A stretch of 54,455 bases of DNA, taken from a bacterium (GTDB taxonomy: Bacteria > Calescibacteriota > Calescibacteriia > Calescibacteriales > Calescibacteriaceae). A program made the translations under genes and the position numbers. Shown in pieces: positions 8,132 through 16,880 of the stretch. The DNA is taken from NCBI GenBank assembly GCA_030550715.1, contig JAUQOU010000001.1, forward strand, positions 1 through 54,455, written 5' to 3'. Position 1 is the first letter of the stretch, and each line of letters opens with the position of its first letter. The notes beneath the pieces were generated by a model, which saw nothing but the letters and a program-made list of their open reading frames with translations, ran no database searches and had not been told where the DNA came from.

Positions 8132-10135
8132 GTGGGTAGAGCTATATTTGAGCTGGTTTCACCTTTTGAACCAAAAGGAGACCAACCTCGGGCAATAGAA
8201 AAGCTCGTAGAAGGAGTCAGAAAAGGAATGAGGTTCCAGGTTTTGCTCGGTGTGACCGGTTCTGGCAAAAGCTTCACAATTGCAAATGTCATAAAAAAAC
8301 TCGGTATGCCTGCTATAATAATAGAACCAAACAAAACCCTTGCCGGACAGATATATATGGAGTTCAGATCTTTCTTCCCGAAAAATGCTGTGGAGTTTCT
8401 CGTCTCATACTATGATTATTATCAGCCGGAATCTTATCTTCCAGAGTACGACCTATATATAGAGAAAGAAGCTATAATCAACGAGGAGATAGATCGTTTG
8501 AGGCATTCCGCAACGCGTTCTGCTATTTCAAGAAAAGATGTTATAATATGCGCTACTGTGTCTTGCATATATAATATCGGTTCTCCTTATCATTACGGAG
8601 CTATGAAGCTGAGGATAAGGGAAGGTGAAAGGATTTCTATGTTTGAGTTCTTGAGGAAGCTCGTGGCTTCTGGCTATGCGAGAAACGACCTTGAGTTCAA
8701 AAGAAGCACATTCAGAGTAAGAGGAGATTCAGTGGATATTTTCCCTGCATACGAGGAGTCAACTTATGTAAGAGTTGAGTTTTTCGGGGATGAAATAGAT
8801 TCTATAAAGATTATGGACTCTTTCTCAGGAACTCAGATTGGGAGAGTAAAAGAGATTGAAATATACCCGGGAAATCACTACATTGCTCCTGATGAAGATT
8901 TCAGGAGAGCTCTTTACAGCATAAGGAAGGAGCTTGAGGAGAGATATAGAGAGCTTTTGCAGGCAGGAAAAGTTCAGGAGGCAGAGAGATTGAAAAAAAG
9001 AGTAAATCACGATTTGGAGATGCTTGAAAACCTGGGGTATTGCAAGGGCATAGAGAATTATTCACGGCATTTTGACGGTAGAGAACCGGGACAGCCCCCA
9101 TACACGATTTTTGATTACTTCACAGATGATTTTCTCATATTTATAGATGAAAGTCATATAACAGTTCCTCAGCTTCACGCTATGTATAAGGGGGATTACA
9201 CGAGGAAAAAAAATCTTGTGGAGTATGGATGGCGATTACCTTCTGCATACGATAACAGACCTTTGAAATTTGAGGAGTTTGAGAAGTTTATGAAGCATGT
9301 CATTTTTGTTTCGGCAACTCCAGGCGACTGGGAACTCCAAGTTGCAGAACAGGTTGTAGAGCAGATAGTCAGACCTACGGGAATAGTTGACCCACCAGTT
9401 GAAGTGAGACCTGCGAAAGAGCAAATAAAAGATGTCGTAAGAGAGATAAAATCAACAATAGAGAAGGGGTGGAGAGCTTTTGTGATAACTCTTACAAAGA
9501 GACAAGCAGAAGAGCTTTCGGAACACCTGACATCGCTCGGAATAAGGTCAAGATATATTCACTCCGAGATAGATACAGTTGAGAGAATGGATATTTTACG
9601 CGATCTTCGTATGGGGGTCTTTGATGTCCTTGTCGGAATAAACCTTCTCAGGGAAGGACTTGATGTACCAGAAGTTGCACTTGTTGCTATACTTGATGCC
9701 GATAGGGAGGGCTTTTTGAGGTCGGAGCGGTCAATAATACAGATAGCCGGAAGAGCTGCGAGAAACATTGAGAGCAAAGTCATACTCTACGCAGATAGAA
9801 TAACTCAATCTATGGAAAAAGCCCTCAAAGAGATGGAAAGAAGAAGAAATATTCAGCTTGAGTATAATCGGAAGCACAACATAACTCCAAAGACCGTCTC
9901 AAAGGATATAAGACAATTTGTCATCACGAAAGATAAGAGAGAAGCTCCGGAGATTTCAGATTGGTATGATTTTCCTATTTCTGAAGTTCCCCCCTCAAAG
10001 ATTCCCGAGGTTATCAGAGATTTGGAGAAGAAGATGAAAGAATATGCGAAACAGCTTGAGTTTGAAAAGGCAGCAAAGGTAAGAGATAAGATAAGAGAAC
10101 TCAAATCTTTTCTACTTCAACTTGGAGAATTTTGA
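8132..10135 (+). CDS. uvrB: UvrABC excinuclease subunit B
   Basis: Damage-verifying helicase-like subunit of nucleotide excision repair, which takes DNA over from UvrA and presents it to UvrC. At 667 residues it has the standard length. Landmarks in order: Q-motif region EPKGDQPRAIEKL, Walker A GVTGSGKS at 40-47, the beta-hairpin YYDYYQPESYLPE near 90, the DESH motif near 333, helicase motifs NLLREGLDVPE near 510 and QIAGRAARN near 540, and the C-terminal UVR motif (KQLEFEKAAKVRDKIRELK), which contacts UvrC. The start is GTG at 8132, chosen because the product then begins just before the conserved FELVSPFEP; no Shine-Dalgarno site is present. It is convergent with lptB, 16 bases apart. Confidence 0.98.
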   Translation: MGRAIFELVSPFEPKGDQPRAIEKLVEGVRKGMRFQVLLGVTGSGKSFTIANVIKKLGMPAIIIEPNKTLAGQIYMEFRSFFPKNAVEFLVSYYDYYQPESYLPEYDLYIEKEAIINEEIDRLRHSATRSAISRKDVIICATVSCIYNIGSPYHYGAMKLRIREGERISMFEFLRKLVASGYARNDLEFKRSTFRVRGDSVDIFPAYEESTYVRVEFFGDEIDSIKIMDSFSGTQIGRVKEIEIYPGNHYIAPDEDFRRALYSIRKELEERYRELLQAGKVQEAERLKKRVNHDLEMLENLGYCKGIENYSRHFDGREPGQPPYTIFDYFTDDFLIFIDESHITVPQLHAMYKGDYTRKKNLVEYGWRLPSAYDNRPLKFEEFEKFMKHVIFVSATPGDWELQVAEQVVEQIVRPTGIVDPPVEVRPAKEQIKDVVREIKSTIEKGWRAFVITLTKRQAEELSEHLTSLGIRSRYIHSEIDTVERMDILRDLRMGVFDVLVGINLLREGLDVPEVALVAILDADREGFLRSERSIIQIAGRAARNIESKVILYADRITQSMEKALKEMERRRNIQLEYNRKHNITPKTVSKDIRQFVITKDKREAPEISDWYDFPISEVPPSKIPEVIRDLEKKMKEYAKQLEFEKAAKVRDKIRELKSFLLQLGEF

Positions 10136-10151
10136 AATATCTTGTATATTT

Positions 10152-10946
10152 TCACAGTGAGAAGTCCTCTCCGAAAAAAACATCTTTTGCTTTGAGAGAG
10201 CTCAGAATTTTCTCTGGACTTCCTTCCTCTAATATTTTCCCATCGTATATCAGATAGATTTTATTGCATATTTTCATTACATCTCTCACATTATGATCAG
10301 ATATTATAACTCCGACTTTTTCTTCTTTTGAGATTTTTTCAAGTATCTTCATTATCATCTGGATAGATTTTGGGTCTATTCCCGCGAAGGGTTCGTCTAA
10401 TATAAGAAACTTTGGTGAGAGCATAAACAATCTTGCTATTTCTGACTTTCTTTTCTCTCCGCCTGATAGGACTCTGACTTTCTTTTTGAGAAGTTCAGTT
10501 ATGCCGAACTTTTCGGCTGATTCGTAGATTTTTCTGGTATCTATTTTAGCAAGCTCACACGCTATCTTGAAATTTCCATAAACATCTATATCATCAAAGA
10601 GAGATGTCTCTTGTGGCAAGAAAACTATTCCTTTTTCCGCTCTTTTATGGACCGGAAGGTAAGTTATATCTTCTCCTTCTAATAATATTTTTCCTGAGTC
10701 AGGTTTTTGAAATCCGGCGATTGTGAGAAGAGTTGTTGTTTTTCCGGCTCCGTTTGGACCGAGAAGACCGATTATCTCTCCTCTTCTGCACTCAATTGAT
10801 ACTCCCTTCAAAATCTCTTTGCCCCCAGCTTTTTTCTTTATCTCCTCTGCTTTCAAAACATCTTGTATTTTATCATTTTTAGATTGATATTCTTTCTTTT
10901 GAGCAAGAGATTCTGTCTTTTTAGAACTTTTGATTTGAAAAGGCAT
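10152..10946 (-). CDS. lptB: LPS export ABC transporter ATPase LptB
   Basis: Cytoplasmic ATPase of the Lpt machine that moves lipopolysaccharide from the inner to the outer membrane. Walker A GPNGAGKTT is at about 63-71, the Q-loop glutamine near 112, signature LSGGEKRKSEIAR near 160-172 (LptB enzymes typically have LSGGERRRVEIAR), Walker B FLILDEP near 180-186 with GIDP after it, and the switch histidine in SDHNVRD. The first 30 or so residues (Lys/Ser/Gln-rich) are an extension absent from E. coli LptB; the typical family start would correspond to about residue 30. No lptA/lptC/kds neighbours are present. The related branched-chain amino-acid ATPases are the main alternative, but the signature and GIDP favour LptB. 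Confidence 0.9.
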   Translation of the reverse strand: MPFQIKSSKKTESLAQKKEYQSKNDKIQDVLKAEEIKKKAGGKEILKGVSIECRRGEIIGLLGPNGAGKTTTLLTIAGFQKPDSGKILLEGEDITYLPVHKRAEKGIVFLPQETSLFDDIDVYGNFKIACELAKIDTRKIYESAEKFGITELLKKKVRVLSGGEKRKSEIARLFMLSPKFLILDEPFAGIDPKSIQMIMKILEKISKEEKVGVIISDHNVRDVMKICNKIYLIYDGKILEEGSPEKILSSLKAKDVFFGEDFSL

Positions 10947-10963
10947 AAAAGATAAAATTATTT

Positions 10964-10971
10964 ATTATAAC
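10964..10971. promoter_or_regulatory. Overlapping divergent -10 boxes between lptB and the gspL-like gene
   Basis: The minus strand reads a perfect TATAAT (10969 to 10964) 17 bases before the lptB ATG, giving a leader of about 10 bases. The plus strand reads TATAAC (10966-10971), followed by a GAGGT Shine-Dalgarno site at 10989-10993 and the ATG at 11003. The two boxes share four bases, so polymerase could not use both at once. No clear -35 elements were seen. Confidence 0.35.
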
Positions 10972-11002
10972 GACCTTTTGAGTTTTTTGAGGTAAGCTTT
11001 TT

Positions 11003-12268
11003 ATGTTTTTTATTGATATTGGGGAGCTCAAAGGTGTAAGGGTTGCAGGAAAAAAAGTTGTTGAATTTATCAGCTTTTCATCTGAGGAGGAAATTTACGC
11101 TCTGACCGAAGAAAAGGTTGGTTTTTTCCCTGATGTTTTTTCTTTGGACTTTAAGTTCTTTGACCTGCCATTTGGCGGAAGCAAAGCAAAAAGCGCAATA
11201 GAAATTGAAATACTTTCAGAACTTGAAGAAGAAAAAGAAAAGAGAAATGAAAACTATATCATCTACACTCAAAAGAAACGCGGAACATCTTTTGCCATAA
11301 TATACAACTCTTTGATTGTTCAAAATCTCTTTGATAAAGGATTTTCTACAATTCTTTTTAAACCTGTTGTTTTTCTTTCACTTTCAAGTTTGGTGAAAGG
11401 TGATGGGGTTTTTGTCGAGGTTGGAAAAGACACGTTTTCATTTGCTTTCTCCGAAAACTCTTTCTTGCGTTTTGGAAGTTTTGCATACTCCGATCAAGAA
11501 GACATAAAATACTTTTGTAATCTTATTCTTTCGTTTTTCAGCCCAGAAAAAAGAGAAAACCTGAAATTTTTTGTCTTCGGCTCAAGATATGAGATTTTCC
11601 CTTTTCAAGCTCAAGTTTTAACTCCAAGAGATATTTTGCAGGTTGATTTTGATGACCCTTCTTTTACATCGCTCTGTATTGCATCAATGAACAAATTCCC
11701 TCAGGTGAAAGTTTCTGCAAAGAAAGAGATACCTAAGATAGAAACTTTTCTCCGAAATTCTCTCCCTTATTCCATAATGTCTTTTTTGACTGTTCTTTTC
11801 CTTTCTATTCCAAATTTTTTTGAGATAAGAGGTGAGAAGAAGAAGCAGGAATTTATTCGCTCTCAGATGGAAAGTGTTTTCAAGGAAGTTTTTCCAGATG
11901 CGAAGGTGGTTGACCCTTTTGAGCAGATGAAGATGGAGTATTCAAAGTTGAAAAATGCAAATTTTGCTTCCGCTTTTTTGAATTTTTATGACTTTTCCCG
12001 TAAGATATCAGATTATGTCGTGAGAATTGAGGACTTCTCTTCTGATGGAAATGAGATAACCGCAGAGCTGAAAATAAAGGAAATATCTTATGTTGAGAAG
12101 ATAAGAGAAAGCTTATCAGACATTTTAGACGACCTCAAGGTGACATCAACAGTGAGAAGTAGAGATGGTCAGTACTTTATAATGAGAATCGCAGGTAGTA
12201 TAAAGTCGTCAAAACAGAAAATAAAGAAAAAGAGGGAAAACGAATCAAGACCCGAGGAGGTGCTGTGA
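11003..12268 (+). CDS. GspL-like type II secretion assembly protein
   Basis: A 421-residue bitopic protein with the layout of GspL, which links the cytoplasmic secretion ATPase to the periplasmic part of the type II apparatus. Residues 1-225 form a cytoplasmic domain that looks like a worn actin/PilM-like fold (starts FFIDIGELKGVRV; VFVEVGKDTFSFAF near 135). A membrane helix follows (about 256-272), then a coiled region and the periplasmic ferredoxin-like domain with the typical sequence MESVFKEVFPDAKVVDPFEQ. A Lys/Arg/Glu tail closes the protein. It is followed after 1 base by a GspM-like gene, the canonical GspL-GspM order. A PilM/PilN-type pilus protein is the alternative. Confidence 0.75.
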   Translation: MFFIDIGELKGVRVAGKKVVEFISFSSEEEIYALTEEKVGFFPDVFSLDFKFFDLPFGGSKAKSAIEIEILSELEEEKEKRNENYIIYTQKKRGTSFAIIYNSLIVQNLFDKGFSTILFKPVVFLSLSSLVKGDGVFVEVGKDTFSFAFSENSFLRFGSFAYSDQEDIKYFCNLILSFFSPEKRENLKFFVFGSRYEIFPFQAQVLTPRDILQVDFDDPSFTSLCIASMNKFPQVKVSAKKEIPKIETFLRNSLPYSIMSFLTVLFLSIPNFFEIRGEKKKQEFIRSQMESVFKEVFPDAKVVDPFEQMKMEYSKLKNANFASAFLNFYDFSRKISDYVVRIEDFSSDGNEITAELKIKEISYVEKIRESLSDILDDLKVTSTVRSRDGQYFIMRIAGSIKSSKQKIKKKRENESRPEEVL

Positions 12269-12269
12269 G

Positions 12270-12698
12270 ATGGGAGAAAAGGCAAGAGTTTATCTCTCTC
12301 TTTTCTTCTGGTTTTTGACTGCGTTCTTTATTCTCTTAAACTTTAATTTATCTTACAAGTTGGAGAAGATGAGGGATTCAAGCTCTGAGCTGGAATCAAA
12401 GATTAACCTTATGCGTTTTTGGGCGGAAGAGATAAAAAATTCAAAAGCGAGCAGAGGCAATCAAGATGTTCTTGCTGTTGTTGATTCAGCAGCTAAAAAA
12501 TACAATATTCAGCTTGATTCGGTCAGACCAGTTCAGAATTTTTTTGAGATAACCGCAAGAGGAGTGGACCCTGTATCGGTTATTAATTTTCTCTCCGAGA
12601 TAGAAAAAGCCAACTCCTCTACCATAGTGAAGTTGAAGCTGAGAAAAAATTTTGCTGATGAGAACTCAAACGATGTTGAAATGATGCTCGCACCATGA
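12270..12698 (+). CDS. GspM-like type II secretion protein
   Basis: A 142-residue protein with a short cytoplasmic start, one membrane helix (about 10-26, LFFWFLTAFFILLNF), a coiled-coil segment (KLEKMRDSSSELESKI) and a small periplasmic alpha/beta domain near 65-142 containing VVDSAAKKYNIQLDSV and FEITARGVDPVSVINFLSEIE, the pattern of the GspM/PilO ferredoxin-like domain. It starts 1 base after the GspL-like gene behind a strong GAGGAGGTG Shine-Dalgarno site and overlaps the next gene by 4 bases. GspM binds GspL in the inner-membrane platform. Sequence conservation in this family is low, so the call rests on topology and gene order. Confidence 0.7.
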   Translation: MGEKARVYLSLFFWFLTAFFILLNFNLSYKLEKMRDSSSELESKINLMRFWAEEIKNSKASRGNQDVLAVVDSAAKKYNIQLDSVRPVQNFFEITARGVDPVSVINFLSEIEKANSSTIVKLKLRKNFADENSNDVEMMLAP

Positions 12699-13267
12699 TA
12701 GAAAAATCACCATTATTGAAAAAAATAGTTGATGGTATTTCTAATTATAAACCGAAGAAACTTGATATATATGGACTTATTGATTCTGCTGTACTTGTTC
12801 CGATAATTGATGAATCTCTTATTTTCATAAAAAGAACGATGACTGTCAAGGATCATAAGGGGCAGATAGCTTTTCCGGGCGGAGTTATGGAGGAGGGCGA
12901 AAGTCCAGAAGATACCGCCTTGCGCGAAGCCCAAGAGGAAATCGGAATAAACCCAAAAAGCACAAAAATCATAGGATTTTTAGATGATACAGTAACAGTA
13001 GCGGGATACCTTATCCATCCCGTAGTTGCCTTAGTTGACAAAGATGACTTCAATCCTAAAATAAACGAAAAAGAGGTGGAGGAGCTGATAATATTGCCAA
13101 TAAAAAAAATCATCACTTCAGAGTATATAGAGGGAGGAAGATTGAGATGGGAATTTCACATCGGGGATGTAATAGTATGGGGAGCTACTGCAAGAATACT
13201 GAAAAATTTCCTTGAGATCTCTGGCTTGAAAAAATTTGAAGATAGTTCTGCGAATAAAATTTTGTAG
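12695..13267 (+). CDS. Nudix hydrolase, CoA pyrophosphatase type
   Basis: A 190-residue Nudix enzyme. The Nudix box runs from Gly63 to Ile85 and fits the consensus fully: Glu69, Arg77-Glu78 and Glu81-Glu82, with the glutamates binding Mg2+. Upstream, the stretch FIKRT...HKGQIAFPGG (about 44-63) matches the NuCoA motif that marks enzymes cleaving CoA or acyl-CoA to 3',5'-ADP and phosphopantetheine. The first 25 residues resemble the helical N-terminus of such proteins. It overlaps the GspM-like gene by ATGA and so is probably translated by coupling, though a functional link to secretion is not evident. Other nucleotide-diphosphate substrates are possible. Confidence 0.87.
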   Translation: MIEKSPLLKKIVDGISNYKPKKLDIYGLIDSAVLVPIIDESLIFIKRTMTVKDHKGQIAFPGGVMEEGESPEDTALREAQEEIGINPKSTKIIGFLDDTVTVAGYLIHPVVALVDKDDFNPKINEKEVEELIILPIKKIITSEYIEGGRLRWEFHIGDVIVWGATARILKNFLEISGLKKFEDSSANKIL

Positions 13268-13308
13268 TCCTTATTTTTCTTTGTAATTAGTTTTTTCTCA
13301 GAAAGTTT

Positions 13309-14313
13309 TCAGAAAAGGTCTCCGTATATTCTCTTTTTGTGCTCTTCAAATTCAGGAGATTTTTTTATCTTTTCCCATATTTTTCTGTTTTCAATGTACC
13401 ACTTTATTGTTTTTTCTATTCCTTCTTCAAATTTGACTTTGGGTTTAAAGCCAGTGTGTCTTTTGATCTTTTCTGATTTCATCGCGTATCTAAAATCATG
13501 AGCGGGTCTATCTTTGACAAAGGTTATGAGTTTTTCTGGCTTTCCGAGCTTTTTGAGTATAAGCTTTGCAACATCTATGTTTCTTCTTTCCTGTCCTGCC
13601 CCCATGTTATAAACTTCTCCTTTTCTTCCTTTTTCTGCGCAGGTTATCAGACCTTCTACGCAATCTTGAACATATAGCCAATCCCTTACATTAAGCCCTT
13701 TACCATAGATGGGAATTGGTTTATCTTCAAGAGCGTTTGTTATGCACAGAGGTATAAATTTTTCGGGGTATTGATACGGACCGTAGTTATTCGATGGTCT
13801 TACGACTATGACTGGAACTCCGAACATTTTGGAGTATGCCTGAGCAAGCAGGTCTGCTCCTGCCTTTGATGCAGAGTAAGGTGAAGATGGGTTCATCGGG
13901 GAGTTTTCTGTAAAATAACCTTTTTTTATTGAGCCATAGACCTCATCTGTTGAGACGTGAATAAACACCCCGACACCGTATTTTTTTGCGTTTTCAAGAA
14001 GTACGTAGGTTCCAAATACATTTGTTCTGAGGAATTTCGGGGGTTCATAGATTGACCTATCAACATGTGATTCAGCTGCGAGATGGAAAACAATATCTAT
14101 CTTTTCTCTGAAAATGTCTTCAACTATTTTTTCGTCGCATATATCACCTTTTATGAATTTTATCTTGTCTTTTACGGGAAGCAGGTTTTCGGGATTTCCC
14201 GCGTATGTGAGAGCATCAAGAACTATTATTTTTGAACCGCTGTACTTTTTTACAACTGTATGAACGAGATTTGAACCTATAAATCCAGCTCCACCAGTGA
14301 TAAGTATCTTCAT
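13309..14313 (-). CDS. rfbB: dTDP-glucose 4,6-dehydratase
   Basis: Extended short-chain dehydrogenase that turns dTDP-glucose into dTDP-4-keto-6-deoxyglucose, the precursor of dTDP-rhamnose and other deoxysugars. The NAD-binding GGAGFIGSN motif is at 7-15, STDEVYG with the catalytic Thr-Asp-Glu near 122, and the Tyr-x-x-x-Lys pair in SPYSASKAGAD near 146; RPSNNYGPYQYPEKFIP follows, typical of RmlB. Length (334) is normal. The rfbC-like epimerase is 31 kb away and rfbA/rfbD are not in the window. On the minus strand a TAAAAT box lies 7 bases before the ATG, with a weak AGGT between. It stands alone, convergent with the Nudix gene. Confidence 0.95.
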   Translation of the reverse strand: MKILITGGAGFIGSNLVHTVVKKYSGSKIIVLDALTYAGNPENLLPVKDKIKFIKGDICDEKIVEDIFREKIDIVFHLAAESHVDRSIYEPPKFLRTNVFGTYVLLENAKKYGVGVFIHVSTDEVYGSIKKGYFTENSPMNPSSPYSASKAGADLLAQAYSKMFGVPVIVVRPSNNYGPYQYPEKFIPLCITNALEDKPIPIYGKGLNVRDWLYVQDCVEGLITCAEKGRKGEVYNMGAGQERRNIDVAKLILKKLGKPEKLITFVKDRPAHDFRYAMKSEKIKRHTGFKPKVKFEEGIEKTIKWYIENRKIWEKIKKSPEFEEHKKRIYGDLF

Positions 14314-14662
14314 ATACCTAATTTTATTTTACTTATAAATTTTTACGTTTTAATTTGTATAAATTTAAAAGTGATGAAATGAACAATACTCGGAAGACAG
14401 AAATTTTTTCGGTTTTGAAGAATGGTTTGAAATCTAAGAATTTAACTCTTGAATGTAATAAAAAGCCAGAGAGTTAAATGTGAAAGCAAAATAGTTTATG
14501 AAATAGTTCTGAAATCTTTAGTATATAAAGAATTATCGGGAGAGCAACGAAAGAAATTTTCCCTATTTGATTTGTGATTTCTGATTTGCTACGCCTTGCT
14601 TTTTAAATTTTTTCTTTGAGATTCTGAATTTTTTAAGCCATATATTTTAGAGGAGTTTTTGC
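14314..14662. other. Gene-poor 349-base gap between rfbB and recR, with possible decayed coding remnants
   Basis: This is the longest gap in the window. Two short open frames lie in tandem on the plus strand: ATG 14379 to TAA 14477 (32 codons) and, in the next frame, TTG 14449 to TGA 14577 (42 codons). The second reads like ordinary protein (ending GEQRKKFSLFDL) and may be a remnant of a frameshifted gene; I cannot assign a family. After them comes an AT-rich stretch with GATTTGTGATTTCTGATTTG (14569-14588), a short imperfect repeat, then recR signals. No tRNA, hairpin terminator or RNA fold was recognised. Confidence 0.3.
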
Positions 14663-15262
14663 ATGTATCACTCGGAAAAGTTGAGAGCAGTTATAAAAAA
14701 GCTTATGCTTTTTCCGGGAGTTGGAGAGAAAACCGCTATGAGGTTTGCCATGTTCCTTATTCAGTCCCCAAAATCGTTCGTGGAATCGCTTGCCAAAGAC
14801 ATAGTTGAGATGAAAGAAAAAGTCAAGCTATGCAAGGAATGTTTTTTTATATCTGAAAACGAACTATGCAGGTTCTGCTCAGATGAAAAGAGAGATAGAA
14901 CAAAAATATGTGTTGTTGAAAGTATAGAAGATGTTTTCACTGTTGAAAGAGCGAATGTATGGGATGGACTTTACCATGTTCTCTGGGGCGTTATCTCGGC
15001 GCGTGAAGGGTTAGACATCTCACAGCTCAAAATAAAAGAACTCGTAACCCGAGTCATATCAAAAGATATAAGGGAAGTTCTGATTTTCACAGATACAACC
15101 GTTGAAGGAGAAGCAACCGCTATGTACATCAAAAAACTCCTTTCAAATTTTGATGTGAAAATTACAAGACCTGCTTATGGAATACCTCTTGGTATGGAAG
15201 TGGAGTATATCGACCCGGCTACTTTGAAAAGAGCTCTTTCATCTCGTGAAGAGGTAAAATAA
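14663..15262 (+). CDS. recR: Recombination mediator protein RecR
   Basis: Ring-forming protein that with RecO (and RecF) loads RecA onto gapped DNA. At 199 residues it has the usual architecture: helix-hairpin-helix around residues 10-30 (LMLFPGVGEKTAMRFA), a Cys4 zinc site (Cys57, Cys60, Cys69, Cys72), a Toprim domain from about 80 (ICVVESIEDVFTVE, then VLIFTDTTVEGEATAMYI) and the C-terminal ITRPAYGIPLGMEVEYID segment. A GAGGAG Shine-Dalgarno site precedes the ATG. dnaX and the small DNA-binding protein YbaB, frequent partners, are not adjacent. Confidence 0.97.
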   Translation: MYHSEKLRAVIKKLMLFPGVGEKTAMRFAMFLIQSPKSFVESLAKDIVEMKEKVKLCKECFFISENELCRFCSDEKRDRTKICVVESIEDVFTVERANVWDGLYHVLWGVISAREGLDISQLKIKELVTRVISKDIREVLIFTDTTVEGEATAMYIKKLLSNFDVKITRPAYGIPLGMEVEYIDPATLKRALSSREEVK

Positions 15263-15330
15263 AACAAAAAAGTAAAGTAAAAAGTGTTGATAATAACTCA
15301 AAACTTTTCAGAATTTAAAAATTAAACCTT

Positions 15331-16794
15331 ATGAATGAGGAGGTATTGAAAAAGCACATAGAAAAAGCAAGGGAAATCACAGGAGGAAGAAAAGTCCCTC
15401 TTCTTATCAACGGTGAGTTTGTTGAAACGAATAAGACATTTTATTCAGAAGACCCGACTATATCTGAGTTTATAGCAGAAATATGTGAGGCAGGAGAGAA
15501 GGAGGTGAACGATGCTGTTCAAAGTGCGAGCAGAGCTTTTCAGTCCTGGTCAGAACTTCCCCCAAGAGAAAGAGCAAAGTATCTTAAAAAATTTGCAGAA
15601 GCTCTCAAAGATACAAAAGAATACCAGATAGCTGAAATCCTTGACTCAGGACTGCCAAGGACTGTATCATCTCGTATATCTTTCGGTGCTTTGAGAAGGG
15701 GCTTTGAATACTACGCCGAGTGGTGCGATAAGCTTACCTCAGATGTTATATCTATGAGTGGAAACAGCTTTGACTTCACTTTAAAAGAACCGTTCGGTCC
15801 CGTTGCTGTTATAACCTCCTGGAACGTTCCCGGAATGTTTCTTGGTTTCAAAGTCGCTCCGGCTCTGGCTGCGGGAAACACAGTAATAATAAAACCCTCT
15901 GAAAATTCTTCGCTCCCAACTTTCGTCTTTGCAAAAATAGCCAAAGATATATTCCCTCCAGGGGTTGTAAATGTTATCTTCGGAAGAGCAGATGTTGGGA
16001 GAATGCTTGTCTCTCATAAAGATGTGTGGGTTGTATCTTTCACGGGCGGAACTGAAATAGGAGAGAAAATAGTAAAGGAGGCGGGGATAAAAAAGTATAT
16101 TCTTGAACTCGGAGGAAAAAGTCCGAACATAATATTTGAAGATGCTGATTTAGATTCTGCTGTTTTTCTCTCAAATATAGGTATGTTCTCTCTTGCGGGG
16201 CAGATGTGTGCCGCATCTTCGCGGATATTCGTCCACAAAAAAGTGTATGATGAGTTTGTCAGAAAATACACTGAGATGGCAAAGAGCGTTGTTGTCGGGG
16301 ACCCGTTCGATCAGATAACACTCTCGGGACCACTCATAAGCAAAAAACAGCTTGAAAGAGTTGAAAGCTTTGTTGAGGAAGGAAAAAAAGATGGAGGAAA
16401 AGTTCTTGTAGGTGGAGAAAGATTGAACTCCTCGAGGGGATACTTTTTCAAGCCAACTGTTTTTGTAGATATTCCTCATAATTCCCGGGTAGTTCAAGAG
16501 GAGATATTCGGTCCGGTCACCGCCATATTCCCTTTTGAGAGCGAAGATGAGGTTATATCTCTTGCTAACTCAACAAGGTATGGACTTGCTTCTGCTGTTT
16601 TCACAAGAGATATTTCAAGGGCTCTGCGGGTTGCAAGAAAATTGAGAGCTGGAACGGTCTGGATAAACACTTTCGGAATAATTCCTCATAACGCTCCGTG
16701 GGGTGGATACAAAATGAGCGGAATAGGCAGAGAAGGTGGTAAAGAGGGAATTGAAGAGATGCTTCAGGTCAAAAATGTCTATATCCAGCTCTGA
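15331..16794 (+). CDS. NAD(P)+-dependent aldehyde dehydrogenase
   Basis: A 487-residue aldehyde dehydrogenase that oxidises an aldehyde to the acid with NAD+ or NADP+. Nearly all signature residues are present: TSWNVPG with the oxyanion Asn165, IIKPSE near 187-191 for cofactor binding, the GGTEIG glycine motif near 239, Glu259 in LELGGKSPN (general base) and the nucleophile Cys293 in GQMCAASSR, then EEIFGPV near 393. It resembles the broad betaine/aromatic aldehyde dehydrogenase group; substrate cannot be decided. It precedes copA by 86 bases on the same strand. No Shine-Dalgarno site is evident. Confidence 0.93.
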   Translation: MNEEVLKKHIEKAREITGGRKVPLLINGEFVETNKTFYSEDPTISEFIAEICEAGEKEVNDAVQSASRAFQSWSELPPRERAKYLKKFAEALKDTKEYQIAEILDSGLPRTVSSRISFGALRRGFEYYAEWCDKLTSDVISMSGNSFDFTLKEPFGPVAVITSWNVPGMFLGFKVAPALAAGNTVIIKPSENSSLPTFVFAKIAKDIFPPGVVNVIFGRADVGRMLVSHKDVWVVSFTGGTEIGEKIVKEAGIKKYILELGGKSPNIIFEDADLDSAVFLSNIGMFSLAGQMCAASSRIFVHKKVYDEFVRKYTEMAKSVVVGDPFDQITLSGPLISKKQLERVESFVEEGKKDGGKVLVGGERLNSSRGYFFKPTVFVDIPHNSRVVQEEIFGPVTAIFPFESEDEVISLANSTRYGLASAVFTRDISRALRVARKLRAGTVWINTFGIIPHNAPWGGYKMSGIGREGGKEGIEEMLQVKNVYIQL

Positions 16795-16880
16795 AACCAA
16801 CGCGTGTTGCTTCTCAAATACCTGTTTATTGTATTTCCTCACTCTAAGATTGCTCTGAACTAATTTTTTTGTGGTAGAAT

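Noticed and set aside
16875-16880. TAGAAT directly before the copA ATG as a promoter
   Set aside because: It touches the start codon, so transcription would begin inside the gene and remove the start; the HMA domain requires this start.
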